In this document: positions 19,283-28,084 of the stretch, in pieces
How the letters are laid out: each line of letters opens with the position of its first letter
Numbering within the stretch: the stretch's first letter is position 1
Assembly (NCBI RefSeq): GCF_904842695.1
Contig: NZ_CAJGWQ010000001.1
Coordinates: 62,001-126,000 of the forward strand
Reading direction: 5' to 3'
DNA: 64,000 bases
Origin: Gulosibacter hominis
Lineage (GTDB): Bacteria > Actinomycetota > Actinomycetes > Actinomycetales > Microbacteriaceae
The notes under the pieces: generated by a model
Database searches by the model: none
Seen by the model: the letters and a program-made list of their open reading frames with translations, nothing else
What the model was told of the DNA's origin: nothing
Translations under genes and position numbers: made by a program

Positions 19283-19860
19283 GCCTGGTGTTCATCGGGC
19301 CGCCGGCGGCAGGAAAATCGCGAGCCGGCAAGCGGGTCGCTCAGCGCCTGCGTGCCAGCTACGCCGACACCGACAAGCTGTTTGCTCGCGAGCACGGGGC
19401 GATTCACGAGTTCATTCCGCGCGCCGGCGAGGCTGAGTTTCGTCGCATCGAACGCGAAATCGTGCTGGCCGCGATTCGCGACTACGACGTCGTATCCCTC
19501 GGCGGCGGCGCGATCCTCGACCCCGACACCCAGGCCGAGCTGGAGCACGGCGATCACGTCGTGGTGCAGCTGGTGGCAAAGCCCGCGGCAATCGAAGAGC
19601 GCATCAGCGGTAAAAAGAATCGGCCGTTGCTGAAAGGTATCGACAGCTGGATCGCGACGTATGAGGCGCGCAAACCCATCTATGATCGCCTCGCCGACAT
19701 CACCATCGACACCAGTTTTCGACCGATGTGGCAGGTGGTGAACGAGGTGCGCCGCTACCTCAAACGCATCAACTCACCACTGCTGCCCAAACCCATCCCA
19801 CAACCACCCGCGAGCGGCAGTGGCGCGGCCAAGACGCAGAAAGAGAGCAAACAGCAGTGA
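19279..19860 (+). CDS. aroK: Shikimate kinase
   Basis: Phosphorylates shikimate at the 3-hydroxyl. The P-loop GPPAAGKS is at residues 7-14, with DTDK for Mg/shikimate contact, EFRRIERE with the substrate arginine, GGGAILD and the lid KNRPLL. The real start is ATG 19279, overlapping the aroC stop by 4 bases; the open frame extending back into aroC is spurious. The 193-residue product is slightly longer than usual because of a Pro/Ser/Lys-rich tail. The stop overlaps the aroB GTG start (GTGA). Confidence 0.95.
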   Translation: MSLVFIGPPAAGKSRAGKRVAQRLRASYADTDKLFAREHGAIHEFIPRAGEAEFRRIEREIVLAAIRDYDVVSLGGGAILDPDTQAELEHGDHVVVQLVAKPAAIEERISGKKNRPLLKGIDSWIATYEARKPIYDRLADITIDTSFRPMWQVVNEVRRYLKRINSPLLPKPIPQPPASGSGAAKTQKESKQQ

Positions 19861-20942
19861 CGAATGTAACCCGGCTGAGCGTGGGCGACCACGGCCCGGT
19901 GCTCATCGGCCGCGGACTCATTACCCGGCTCGACGAACTGCTACCAGAGCTAATCGGCGACCGCGTCGAACAACTGTTGATCGTGCACCAGCCAACCCTG
20001 CGCAATATCGCCGAAGATCTCCACCGACTGCTCGGTGCAAACTATCGCCGGGTGCTGATCGCCGAGGTGCCGGATGCAGAACCCGGTAAGCGCGTCGAGG
20101 TGGCGCAGTTTTTGTGGGGCATTCTCGGCAAGAGTGATTTCACTCGCTCGGATGCGATCATTTCGCTCGGGGGCGGTGCCGCCACTGATCTGGGCGGCTG
20201 GGTGGCCGCATCATGGTTGCGCGGCGTCAAGGTCGTGCACGTGCCTACCACTGTGCTCGCCATGGCGGATGCCGCCGTTGGTGGCAAAACCGGTATCAAC
20301 ACCGAAGAGGGCAAAAACCTCGTGGGAGCATTCCACCTCCCCGCGGGGGTGGTGTGCGATCTGGACGTGCTCGAATCGCTTCCGCGCAATGAACTGGTGA
20401 CCGGGTTCACCGAGGCCGTCAAAATTGGTTTTATCCACGAACCCGAAATTCTCGACCTCATCGAAGCCGACCCCGAACGCGCCACCGACCCCACCAGCGA
20501 CGAGTTCCGCCGCATCCTCGAACTGGCTATCGCCTACAAGCTGCAGGTGACCGCGGCCGACCTTACCGAGCAGGGTGGGCGCGAGATGCTCAACTACGGG
20601 CACACGCTCGGCCACGCGATCGAGCACACCGAGCGCTACCAGTGGCGCCACGGGGCTGCCGTGGCAGTGGGGATGCGGTTTGCCGCCGAACTTGCCCGGC
20701 TTTCGGGACGGCTCAGTGACGCTGACGCCGACCGGCACACCCGCATCCTGGAACTGCTCGGACTGCCCACGAGCTATCCGCTGGGACGCTGGCAACAATT
20801 GCTGGCCGTAATGGCGCGCGATAAAAAGGCTCGCGGGGCGATGCTGCGATTCGTGGTGCTTGAACGTATTGGCAGCCCTGCAATCATGACGGCACCGGAT
20901 GAATCACTGCTGTTCGCCGCCTACCAGGAGATCGCGTCCTAG
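19857..20942 (+). CDS. aroB: 3-Dehydroquinate synthase
   Basis: Forms 3-dehydroquinate from DAHP with bound NAD and a metal ion. Clear family blocks are SLGGGAATDLGGWVAAS, HVPTTVLAMADAAVGGKTGIN, GKNLVGAFHLP and GHTLGHAIEH with metal-binding histidines. The GTG at 19857 overlaps the aroK stop, with AAAGAGAG upstream, and gives 361 residues, the normal size. No aroQ (3-dehydroquinase) follows, although it often does in related genomes; it must be elsewhere. Confidence 0.96.
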   Translation: MTNVTRLSVGDHGPVLIGRGLITRLDELLPELIGDRVEQLLIVHQPTLRNIAEDLHRLLGANYRRVLIAEVPDAEPGKRVEVAQFLWGILGKSDFTRSDAIISLGGGAATDLGGWVAASWLRGVKVVHVPTTVLAMADAAVGGKTGINTEEGKNLVGAFHLPAGVVCDLDVLESLPRNELVTGFTEAVKIGFIHEPEILDLIEADPERATDPTSDEFRRILELAIAYKLQVTAADLTEQGGREMLNYGHTLGHAIEHTERYQWRHGAAVAVGMRFAAELARLSGRLSDADADRHTRILELLGLPTSYPLGRWQQLLAVMARDKKARGAMLRFVVLERIGSPAIMTAPDESLLFAAYQEIAS

Positions 20943-21026
20943 CGGCCAACCGGCAGTGCACAGCATCACCGCTAATTGGCGCGGTAGACTAGAACGTCGA
21001 TTTTTTACGCAGAGAAGGGCCAGGTA

Positions 21027-21590
21027 ATGGCAACCACCGCCGATATCAAAAACGGCATTGTCCTCATCCTCGACGGCCAGCTTTGGCAGGTCGTTGAATT
21101 CCAGCATGTGAAGCCCGGTAAGGGTGGTGCGTTTGTGCGCACCAAGCTGAAGAACATCGTGCAGGGCAAGACCGTAGACAAGACTTTCAACGCCGGCGCC
21201 AAGATCGAAACCGCCACCGTTGACCGTCGTGACTACCAGTACCTCTACCAGGATGGCGAAAGCTACGTCTTCATGGACGAGCAAGACTTCGACCAGCTGA
21301 GCGTGCCCGAGACCATCGTTGGCGATGCCGCTAAGTTCCTGCTCGAGCAGCAGGAAGTGCAGATCGCGATGTACCAGGGCGAACCGCTCTACATCGAAAT
21401 GCCGCCGTCGGTAGTGCTCGAAATCACCTATACCGAGCCCGGTCTGCAGGGTGACCGTTCGAACGCTGGCACCAAGCCTGCCACCGTTGAGACCGGCGCC
21501 GAAATTCAGGTACCGCTGTTTATTGACCAGGGCACGCGCGTGAAGGTAGACACTCGCACGGGTGAATACCTCGGTCGCGTTAACGACTAG
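21027..21590 (+). CDS. efp: Translation elongation factor P
   Basis: EF-P relieves ribosome stalling at polyproline. The 187-residue protein has the three beta-barrel layout: an N-terminal KOW-like domain with the loop KPGKGGAF whose lysine approaches the peptidyl-transferase centre, then two OB domains ending [14 protein letters not shown]. It begins at ATG 21027 with AGAAGGGCCAGG upstream. The 84-base gap after aroB contains a possible TAGACT -10 element at 20985-20990 without a good -35. nusB starts 3 bases after the stop. Confidence 0.97.
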   Translation: MATTADIKNGIVLILDGQLWQVVEFQHVKPGKGGAFVRTKLKNIVQGKTVDKTFNAGAKIETATVDRRDYQYLYQDGESYVFMDEQDFDQLSVPETIVGDAAKFLLEQQEVQIAMYQGEPLYIEMPPSVVLEITYTEPGLQGDRSNAGTKPATVETGAEIQVPLFIDQGTRVKVDTRTGEYLGRVND

Positions 21591-21593
21591 TCG

Positions 21594-22010
21594 ATGTCGG
21601 CACGTACAAAAGCGCGCAAGCGTGCGCTCGATATGCTCTACCAGGCCGAGCTGACCGAACGCACTCTCGAGGATGTGTTGGCGGCTGAGGCTGAGCGGGC
21701 AGTGCACGAACCCGAACGGGCAGCGTCTTGGCGTTACGCTCGGGAAATTGTGCTCGGCGTGGCCGAGCGCGCCGCGGCGATTGACGACCGTATTGCCGCG
21801 GCCGCTCGTGACTGGACACTCGACCGAATGCCGCGTATCGACCGGGCGCTGCTGCGCATCGGTGTGTGGGAGCTCGTTTATAACGACGAAATCCCCGTGG
21901 GCGTGGCCATTAACGAGGCGATCGAACTCGCCAAAGAATATTCGACCGACGATTCGGCACGCTTCATCAACGGCGTGCTGGGCCGCATCGGGGACCAGCT
22001 CGAGGGGTAG
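21594..22010 (+). CDS. nusB: Transcription antitermination factor NusB
   Basis: NusB binds boxA RNA with NusE and supports rRNA transcription antitermination. The 138-residue all-helical protein begins [20 protein letters not shown] and ends with [33 protein letters not shown]-like sequence, which is diagnostic. It sits three bases after efp, so the two are coupled. A GC-rich hairpin follows. In many actinobacteria the next gene would be pyrR; here a molybdenum-cofactor block comes first. Confidence 0.95.
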   Translation: MSARTKARKRALDMLYQAELTERTLEDVLAAEAERAVHEPERAASWRYAREIVLGVAERAAAIDDRIAAAARDWTLDRMPRIDRALLRIGVWELVYNDEIPVGVAINEAIELAKEYSTDDSARFINGVLGRIGDQLEG

Positions 22011-22033
22011 TCGTCTTCGGACGCTGCGACTAT

Positions 22034-22100
22034 ACGGGCCGCGGGCGATCGGCGAGTGGCGGAAGCCGCCGCGTGATTCGCTCGCGGCCCGTTCGCTTTT
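22034..22100 (+). terminator. Branched terminator-like structure after nusB
   Basis: ACGGGCCGCG at 22034-22043 pairs over 10 bases with CGCGGCCCGT at 22083-22092. A second small hairpin, GGCGG/CCGCC, lies inside at 22058-22070. TCGCTTTT follows at 22093-22100. This fits a Rho-independent terminator closing the alaS-to-nusB block. Confidence 0.6.
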
Positions 22101-22223
22101 CCCGTGGCGTGCGGGGATATCAGCACCCCTCAAACGCACGGTGGCAGACTACTCAGTAGATCAAGCGAGCTGAGCTTCACCGTGCAGGTCTGGTAACTGT
22201 TCGCGTATTTTGGAAAGACTGCT

Positions 22224-22793
22224 ATGAACACTGCAAAAGACACACAACACCCCTCGTCCGTTGACGCACAGCGCAGCTCGCTCGAGGTGGCGGTCGTCAC
22301 GGTGTCCGATCGCAGCGCTGCGGGTGAGCGTGACGATCTTTCAGGACCTGCCGCTCGCGAAGTGCTGGAGGCGGCGGGCTTTCGGGTGAGTTTTGTGGCG
22401 ACAGTGCCCGACTCCCGTAAGCAGATTCGCCAGACCGTTAAAGAAGCGATCGACTCGGGCGTTGCGGCCATTTTGCTCACCGGAGGCACCGGCATTGCGC
22501 CACGCGACAAGACTCCGCAGGCAGTGGCGCCGCTGCTGACGATGCAGCTGCCCGGCATCGGTGAAGAACTGCGCCGTCGCGGCGTGGCAGCCGGTGCACC
22601 GGGGGCGCTGCTCTCACGCGGCTTCGGCGGCATTATTCGTGAAAAAGGCAAGTACGAAGTGCTCGTGATCGCCGCTCCCGGCTCGGTTGGTGGCGCAAAA
22701 GACGGCGCCGAACTGCTGGTGCAGCTCGGCCGGCACGCCGCCCACCAGCTCGCCGGTGGTGACCACGGCGCCGGTGACGGTGCCAGCATATGA
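22224..22793 (+). CDS. mog: Molybdopterin adenylyltransferase, MogA/MoaB family
   Basis: Activates molybdopterin by adenylylation before molybdate insertion. Motifs are VSDRSAAGERDDLSGP for nucleotide binding, TGGTGIAPRDKTPQA for molybdopterin binding, and GEELRR and APGALLSR. The 189-residue length fits. GGAAAG lies 7 bases before the ATG. It is the first gene of a plus-strand run mog-moaE-moaA with 4-base overlaps. The preceding 213 bases hold the nusB terminator and presumably this promoter; I recognised no ModE operator or Moco riboswitch. Confidence 0.92.
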   Translation: MNTAKDTQHPSSVDAQRSSLEVAVVTVSDRSAAGERDDLSGPAAREVLEAAGFRVSFVATVPDSRKQIRQTVKEAIDSGVAAILLTGGTGIAPRDKTPQAVAPLLTMQLPGIGEELRRRGVAAGAPGALLSRGFGGIIREKGKYEVLVIAAPGSVGGAKDGAELLVQLGRHAAHQLAGGDHGAGDGASI

Positions 22794-23233
22794 GCGTGGT
22801 AATTGCCGAAATCAGTTCGGCGCCACTCGACGTGGCGGCGCATCTGGCGGCGGTGTCACACGATCAGGCCGGTGCGGTCTCATCGTTTGTGGGACTCGTG
22901 CGCAATCACGATCCGCAAGTGCACGGCGAGGTGACCAGGCTCGACTATTCGGCGCATCCGGATACGGCCCGGATGCTGCGCCAGCTCGCCGAGGAGGTCG
23001 CGGCATCCTGCGGCGATTCCGAGGGCAATATCGAGGTGCGCCTTGCAGTGTCACACCGCATTGGCGAGCTTGCCGTGGGTGATTGTGCCGTGGTGGTGTG
23101 CGCATCCTCGGCACATCGCGCCCACGCAATTCGCTGCTGCAGTGAATTGATCGAGCGCGTAAAACATGAACTGCCGATCTGGAAGCGGCAGCACACCGCT
23201 GACGGTGTCGCGCACTGGGTGGGGATTTCGTGA
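22790..23233 (+). CDS. moaE: Molybdopterin synthase catalytic subunit MoaE
   Basis: MoaE converts cyclic pyranopterin monophosphate to molybdopterin using sulfur carried on MoaD. The sequence has GAVSSFVGLVRNHD, the LDYSAHP strand, RIGELAVGDCAVVVCASSAHR and the catalytic ELPIWKRQ lysine near the end. At 147 residues it is of normal size. Its ATG overlaps the mog stop and its stop overlaps the moaA start. Its partner moaD lies on the opposite strand just beyond moaA. Confidence 0.95.
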   Translation: MSVVIAEISSAPLDVAAHLAAVSHDQAGAVSSFVGLVRNHDPQVHGEVTRLDYSAHPDTARMLRQLAEEVAASCGDSEGNIEVRLAVSHRIGELAVGDCAVVVCASSAHRAHAIRCCSELIERVKHELPIWKRQHTADGVAHWVGIS

Positions 23234-24312
23234 CCCCGGTTTCGCTCGGTATCCCCACGATTCGACAGCAACCGCCCGGTGACGACGGCGCTGATCCTTT
23301 TGCCGCGGGGCCATTGGTCGACACCTTCGGGCGCGTGCATCGTGACCTGCGGGTGTCGCTCACCGACAAGTGTTCGCTGCGCTGCACCTATTGCATGCCC
23401 GCCGAGGGTGTGCCGTGGTTGCCGCAGCGGGAGATACTCACCACCGATGAAATTGTGCGCGTGGTGTCGGTGGCAGTGCGGCTGGGAATCACCGAAGTGC
23501 GGCTCACCGGGGGAGAGCCGCTGCTGCGCGCCGACATCACCGATGTGGTGGCGCGGTTGACGCGGCTCGAAACCGTGGCCGGGCCGCTTCGTGTGTCATT
23601 GACAACGAACGGTTTGCGGCTGCCGGAACTCATGGACGAACTCGTGGCCGCCGGCCTCGAACGGGTGAATGTTTCACTCGACACCGTGAACGCGCAGCGC
23701 TATCACGAACTCACACGCCGCGACCGTTTTGCCCAGGCCGTGGCCGGTGTCGAGGCGGTGCAGCGCAGCGGACTGCGACCGTTCAAAATAAATGCGGTGG
23801 CGATGCGCGACATTAACGATGACGAACTGTGTGACCTGCTGCGGTTTGCAATCGCACACGAGGCCGAACTGCGATTCATCGAAATGATGCCGCTGGATGC
23901 TGGACACAGCTGGCGGCGTGAACAAATGGTGACCGCCGAAGAAATCCTCGCCTCGCTGGGGCGGGAATTTCGGTTGACGCCGACGGGCGATCGCGCCTCA
24001 TCACCGGCCGAGGTGTTTCAAGTGAACGATGGCCCCCACACGGTCGGCGTGATCGGCTCGGTGACACGGCCGTTTTGCGGCGCCTGTGACCGTGTGCGGC
24101 TGACTGCCGATGGTCAGCTGCGTAATTGTCTGTTTGCGCGCGAAGAGTCGGATCTCCGCGAAATTTTGCGCGGGGATGCGGCAGCAGCCGAACAAGACCT
24201 GCAAATCGCGCGGGTGATGCGGGCCGCTATTTTGGGTAAGCGCGCCGGTCACGGCATTAATGAGCCGGGATTTTTACAGCCCGATCGGCCCATGTCGGCA
24301 ATCGGTGGGTAG
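23230..24312 (+). CDS. moaA: GTP 3',8-cyclase MoaA
   Basis: A radical SAM enzyme that starts molybdenum cofactor synthesis from GTP. The N-terminal cluster motif is C48-x3-C52-x2-C55 (CSLRCTYC), followed by LTGGEPLLRADI and TNGLRLPEL. A second cluster motif is at the C-terminus (FCGACDRVRLTADGQLRNCLF). An extra N-terminal stretch of about 30 residues precedes the usual start and could be untranslated; GTG 23230 overlaps the moaE stop and is kept. It converges on moaD with only 11 bases between the two stops. The C-terminus lacks the double glycine seen in some family members. Confidence 0.96.
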   Translation: MTPVSLGIPTIRQQPPGDDGADPFAAGPLVDTFGRVHRDLRVSLTDKCSLRCTYCMPAEGVPWLPQREILTTDEIVRVVSVAVRLGITEVRLTGGEPLLRADITDVVARLTRLETVAGPLRVSLTTNGLRLPELMDELVAAGLERVNVSLDTVNAQRYHELTRRDRFAQAVAGVEAVQRSGLRPFKINAVAMRDINDDELCDLLRFAIAHEAELRFIEMMPLDAGHSWRREQMVTAEEILASLGREFRLTPTGDRASSPAEVFQVNDGPHTVGVIGSVTRPFCGACDRVRLTADGQLRNCLFAREESDLREILRGDAAAAEQDLQIARVMRAAILGKRAGHGINEPGFLQPDRPMSAIGG

Positions 24313-24323
24313 CCGCGCGCAGC

Positions 24324-24563
24324 CTATCCACCGGCAAATGGCGGCAGCACATCCACCGTGCTGACGCCGTCGAGCGGGCAATCAGCCGCCGGCTCGTGGC
24401 GCACACCGTCCACAAAATACGAGCACTGGGGGAGCACCTCGGCAAAAGCCTCGGGAAGTGTGCGAATGAGCTCGTCACGCAGCTCGGCAAGCGAGGATGC
24501 GGTGCTCGTGGTGGCCTCACATTCGGCGGCTGCGGCGGCGGCGGCAAAAAAACGAACCTGCAT
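24324..24563 (-). CDS. moaD: Molybdopterin synthase sulfur carrier subunit MoaD
   Basis: A ubiquitin-fold protein whose C-terminal thiocarboxylate donates sulfur to MoaE. The 79 residues start MQVRFFAAAAAAAEC and end in PPFAGG, the required di-glycine terminus. An alanine run near the N-terminus is unusual but harmless for the fold. The ATG shares one base with the stop of the preceding mobA-DUF6457 gene (TAATG), so translation is coupled. It is last in the minus-strand run moeB-moeA-moaC-mobA-moaD. Confidence 0.9.
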   Translation of the reverse strand: MQVRFFAAAAAAAECEATTSTASSLAELRDELIRTLPEAFAEVLPQCSYFVDGVRHEPAADCPLDGVSTVDVLPPFAGG

Positions 24564-25516
24564 TAGTTGTCACTCTCCTCGGTGCGATCGGTGGGTGCTG
24601 CGTCGACGCTGCGATTCGCGGACTCGGTGCTGTACCGTTCGATTTCTGCTCGCACGAGCGCATTCGCTGCGGCAACCGAGTCGACGCGTCCTTGGCCGAG
24701 CGCGAGCCCAATCATGAAGGCTGTCACCGGAGCTCCGGGGCGCACCACCTCGTGTGCCACATCGCGAGCCATATCCAGGATGGATTCGAGCGGCACCTGC
24801 TCGGGATCAACACCCAGCTGCGGGGCAAGCTGTGCCACCCAGGGTTCGAGGTCGGGATGCATTCCACGCGACATGTTCGTCCTGCTTTCGTTGTTTTTAA
24901 CCCGGCGGATTGGCAGCCGGGCACCTATTTGCCGCAGTTGTTCCAGGGTATCGAGGTCGGCGGTGACACTTGCTGGCACCGAAACCTCCGCGAGGTTCAA
25001 CTCGCTGAGTACGCCGCGAAGCGATGCGTTCACCGGAACCTCGGCGGTCGCCTGCCGCAGAGCTTCGAGCCGGGCGCGAAACGAGGTCCACTGCCGACGG
25101 CCGTCGCTGACGAGTATCGCCCCGTCGGTCACGTCATTGGCCTCCCACCGCTCGAGTGCCCGAACGGCCTCGTGTGGCCGCTGCAGATCGCAGGGGAGCA
25201 CTGTCACGAGGGTGGTGTCAGGTAGGGATGCAAGCGCGGCGACTCCCGTGGCAAGTGCGCTTGCGGGGCCCGCAAAAACCGGGCTTTCGCGCACGAACCG
25301 ATATCCGGCGCGTACAGACCCAGAGCCGCGCGTGGCCGCATCCGCCGCCGATTCTGGGCCCACAATCACCGGCGCCACCGATAGTTCGCCGATCGCCGAG
25401 AGCGTGCGCTCGAGGAGGGTTTGGCCATCGAGTATCACGCGCGCTTTATCCGCGCCGCCAAGCCGCGTCGCCCGCCCCCCGGCGAGCACCACAGCCGCCG
25501 TTAGTCGCGCAGCCAT
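24563..25516 (-). CDS. mobA: Fusion of a MobA-like nucleotidyltransferase with a DUF6457 domain
   Basis: Residues 1-205 are a MobA-type NTP transferase: LAGGRATRLGGADKARV is the nucleotide-binding signature, PVFAGPASALATG and TVLPCDLQRP (metal aspartate) follow. It would attach GMP to the cofactor or act on another nucleotide. Residues 215-317 look like DUF6457, a small actinobacterial domain usually encoded beside Moco genes. The linker RRVKNNESRTN is followed by an in-frame ATG (24874) preceded by AGGA, so a separate DUF6457 product is also possible. The ATG at 25516 overlaps moaC by 16 bases. Confidence 0.85.
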   Translation of the reverse strand: MAARLTAAVVLAGGRATRLGGADKARVILDGQTLLERTLSAIGELSVAPVIVGPESAADAATRGSGSVRAGYRFVRESPVFAGPASALATGVAALASLPDTTLVTVLPCDLQRPHEAVRALERWEANDVTDGAILVSDGRRQWTSFRARLEALRQATAEVPVNASLRGVLSELNLAEVSVPASVTADLDTLEQLRQIGARLPIRRVKNNESRTNMSRGMHPDLEPWVAQLAPQLGVDPEQVPLESILDMARDVAHEVVRPGAPVTAFMIGLALGQGRVDSVAAANALVRAEIERYSTESANRSVDAAPTDRTEESDN

Positions 25517-25971
25517 TCGCCGCTTTTACCGCCGGTTTTACGAACCAGCTCAATCCGCTCAATCGCCACCTGCTTGTCGATACCCTTCACCATGTCGACG
25601 ATGGCGAGCGCCGCCACCGAAACCGCGGTGAACGCCTCCATTTCGACGCCGGTGCGGTCGGCAGTGCCCACGGTGGCCGTGATTTCGACGCCTTCATCGG
25701 TGATTTCCAGATCAACCGAGGCGGCGTGCACACCAATGATGTGGGCAAGCGGCAAAAGCTGCGCGCACTGTTTGGCGCCGGCGATTCCGGCGATACGCGC
25801 CAGGGCCAACACATCGCCCTTGGGGACGCTCTGGTCGCGCAGCGCCGCCACCACCGCGGGCGGGCAGCTCACTCGGCCGCGGGCGGTGGCTGAGCGCACC
25901 GTGGGCTGTTTATGGGTCACATCAACCATGTGCACGTGACCGGCAGCATCCAGGTGGGTGAAATTTGTCAT
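25501..25971 (-). CDS. moaC: Cyclic pyranopterin monophosphate synthase MoaC
   Basis: Completes cPMP from the MoaA product. Diagnostic motifs are [48 protein letters not shown] and [20 protein letters not shown], which include the active-site lysine and aspartate. The start is placed at ATG 25971 because it overlaps the moeA stop by 4 bases; an ATG five codons upstream is also open. The resulting 156 residues match the family. Confidence 0.96.
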   Translation of the reverse strand: MTNFTHLDAAGHVHMVDVTHKQPTVRSATARGRVSCPPAVVAALRDQSVPKGDVLALARIAGIAGAKQCAQLLPLAHIIGVHAASVDLEITDEGVEITATVGTADRTGVEMEAFTAVSVAALAIVDMVKGIDKQVAIERIELVRKTGGKSGEWLRD

Positions 25972-27194
25972 TCGAGAATCCTCCAAATAGTAAGTTCATC
26001 GCCGGGCAGCACCTGTTCGACGCTCGCGGGAATGAGGGCGAGCCCCTCGGCTGCGGCGAGCCTCGCCACCAGATGCGAACCCGAGCCGCGCTCGGTTGCC
26101 GGGGTGACGCGCTGTGCATCCACCCAGCGAACGGGCATGAGCTGGGCGCGTGCCGCCGAGGTGCGCCAGCCGGTTGCCGCGATTGCCGAAAGCGTTTGAT
26201 GGGTTGGCCCTCGCGAGCCAGCCAGGCGAGCCAGTGCCGGGCGCACAAAGGCCTCAAACGAGGCAAATACGCTCACCGGATTGCCCGGCAGGGCAAACAA
26301 CAGCGCTCCCGAGGGGGCACGGCCAAAACCCTGAGGCTTACCGGGCTGCATCGCGACCTTGGTGAACTCGACCTGCCAATTGCTGCGCGTGAGCTCGAGC
26401 CGCACCACATCAAAGGCGCCGACGCTGACGCCCCCGGTGGTGATGATGACATCGGCGCGCTGCGCCGCCTGCTCGAGCGCGGTAAGTAGCCCGGCGCCCG
26501 AATCATCGGCGCGGATTGCATCCACCACCTCGGCGCCCGACTCGGCGAGCAGGCCCTGCAGCAGCGTGCGGTTTGAGTCGTAGAGCTGGCCCCGCTGCAG
26601 CGGCGCGCCGGGATCGACGAGCTCATCACCAGTAGAGACGATCACCACGCGCGGGCGGGGATGCGCGAGCACTTCGGCGACGCCGCAGGCAGCTAGCGCC
26701 GACAGGCGTCGGGCCCCGAGGAAGTCGCCGGCCGCTGCCACGCGGTCGCCGCAGTGCAGGTCTTCGCCGCGCCGGCGAATATGTGCGCCGGGTCGCGGTG
26801 GTGTCGTGACGCGAATTTGTTTGGGAAGCTCGGCGGTGATATCGGTGCCGAGATCGGTCGCCTCCAGCGGCACGACCGCGGTGGCTGCGGTGGGCACCGG
26901 TGCGCCGGTCATGATGCGCGCACACTCACCGTGTTGCAGCGGCGGGTCGATGGGCGCTCCGGCGGGCACATCCGCCACCACCGGGAACTCTGCTGGTGCC
27001 GGCATCGGGGCATCGATGCGCACGGCATATCCGTCCATTGCCGAATTATCGGCGGTCGGCAAATCGATTGTGGAGTGCACATCCTCGGCCAGATAGCAGC
27101 CGAGTGCCGAGTCGAGCAGCATTTTTACCGGCGTGAGCGGGTGGGCCTGCTGCAAGACCAGGTCAAGATGCTCGGTAAGTGGTCGTAGTGTCAC
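25968..27194 (-). CDS. moeA: Molybdopterin molybdenumtransferase MoeA
   Basis: Inserts molybdate into adenylylated molybdopterin. The N-terminal part has [12 protein letters not shown] and [13 protein letters not shown]. The central MogA-like domain has [15 protein letters not shown] and [11 protein letters not shown], followed by PGKPQGFG and [15 protein letters not shown]-terminal domain IV completes the 408 residues. The GTG at 27194 overlaps the moeB stop by 4 bases. All domain boundaries match E. coli MoeA. Confidence 0.96.
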   Translation of the reverse strand: MTLRPLTEHLDLVLQQAHPLTPVKMLLDSALGCYLAEDVHSTIDLPTADNSAMDGYAVRIDAPMPAPAEFPVVADVPAGAPIDPPLQHGECARIMTGAPVPTAATAVVPLEATDLGTDITAELPKQIRVTTPPRPGAHIRRRGEDLHCGDRVAAAGDFLGARRLSALAACGVAEVLAHPRPRVVIVSTGDELVDPGAPLQRGQLYDSNRTLLQGLLAESGAEVVDAIRADDSGAGLLTALEQAAQRADVIITTGGVSVGAFDVVRLELTRSNWQVEFTKVAMQPGKPQGFGRAPSGALLFALPGNPVSVFASFEAFVRPALARLAGSRGPTHQTLSAIAATGWRTSAARAQLMPVRWVDAQRVTPATERGSGSHLVARLAAAEGLALIPASVEQVLPGDELTIWRILE

Positions 27195-27943
27195 AGCTCG
27201 GTTCCTTCAATGTTCGGATGCGCGCGCAGCGGCATTTCGCGAATGGTGGCGCCCAGCGTGTCCCACAGCTGTACGCGGCCGATGAGCGGCCGCCCAATAC
27301 CCGTCAGGAGTTTGATCGTTTCACCGGCCATTGCTGAACCGACCTGCCCGCACAGCGGCGAAAATGTGCCCTCAACCGAGCCCGATCGGCCCGGGCAGCT
27401 GAGCATCCGGTCGCGATCAATCAGCGCGTCGATACCGGCGCCACCGGGCGCAAACACGGTGCACATCCCGTCAAACGCGACGACCGAACCCCACACCAGC
27501 GGCACACCCAACCGTTCGCAGGTATCGGCCACAACAAAGCGTGTTGGCCAGTGGTCGGTGGTGTCGAGCACCACATCGTGATCGGCGAGTAGCCGCTCGG
27601 CATTTTCGGCGGTGAGGCGTTCCAAAACCGGGCGGATGCTGCCGTGCGGCATCGCGCTCGCGAGTCGATCACGGGCCCGTTCGGCCTTGTACCCGCCAAT
27701 ATCAGCTTCGCGGTAGAGCGTCTGACGCGACAGGTTGTGGCGCTCGATCGTGTCGAAGTCGAACAGCGTGATGGTGCCCACCTCGGCGCCCGCGAGCAGT
27801 GTCAATGCCGGGGTCGCGAGCCCGCCGGCACCGACCACCGCGATCCGCGCGGCGGTGAGTTTTGCGGCACCGGCCTCGCCTACACCCGCCAGCGCAATGT
27901 GGCGTCGTTGCCGTTCACGAGTGTCGGAATGTTCGAGCTGCAT
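27191..27943 (-). CDS. moeB: HesA/MoeB/ThiF family sulfur-carrier adenylyltransferase
   Basis: Adenylylates the C-terminus of MoaD (or ThiS-like carriers) so that it can be thiocarboxylated. The nucleotide site [32 protein letters not shown] and the CTVFAPGG strand are visible. The 250 residues lack the C-terminal rhodanese domain of MoeZ. The usual two CxxC zinc pairs are reduced to isolated cysteines (LSCPGR, PLCGQ), so zinc binding may be lost. The start is ATG 27943 ([12 protein letters not shown]), which has no Shine-Dalgarno sequence but a -10-like hexamer 7 bases upstream. Its role is inferred from position ahead of moeA-moaC-mobA-moaD. Confidence 0.88.
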   Translation of the reverse strand: MQLEHSDTRERQRRHIALAGVGEAGAAKLTAARIAVVGAGGLATPALTLLAGAEVGTITLFDFDTIERHNLSRQTLYREADIGGYKAERARDRLASAMPHGSIRPVLERLTAENAERLLADHDVVLDTTDHWPTRFVVADTCERLGVPLVWGSVVAFDGMCTVFAPGGAGIDALIDRDRMLSCPGRSGSVEGTFSPLCGQVGSAMAGETIKLLTGIGRPLIGRVQLWDTLGATIREMPLRAHPNIEGTEL

Positions 27944-27950
27944 GAGAATC

Positions 27951-27956
27951 AGGCTA
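27951..27956 (-). promoter_or_regulatory. -10-like hexamer for a leaderless moeB transcript
   Basis: On the minus strand TAGCCT ends 7 bases before the moeB ATG and there is no ribosome-binding site between. This spacing would place transcription start at or next to the A of ATG. No good -35 is visible 17 bases upstream. Confidence 0.45.
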
Positions 27957-28084
27957 GCGCGTTGTTTCGGATAGGCTGGTGGCACCCGGCCACACGGGTA
28001 TTGATAGCACCCCGCGTCGTCGCAGTGGTGCGGCTTTTGCAGCCAAACCTGGCACTAGCATCGACAACGAAGAGGTGTGGACCC

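Noticed and set aside
22101-22223. Molybdenum cofactor riboswitch or ModE operator before mog
   Set aside because: No conserved Moco RNA motif or ModE-like palindrome was recognisable by eye.
24567-25631. Plus-strand open frame of 354 codons opposite mobA and moaC
   Set aside because: Ser/Arg/Pro-rich translation without domains; the minus-strand Moco genes explain the region.
27644-28084. Plus-strand coding upstream of modA in the same frame
   Set aside because: It overlaps moeB on the other strand, has no domain, and modA has a perfect lipoprotein start at 28085.
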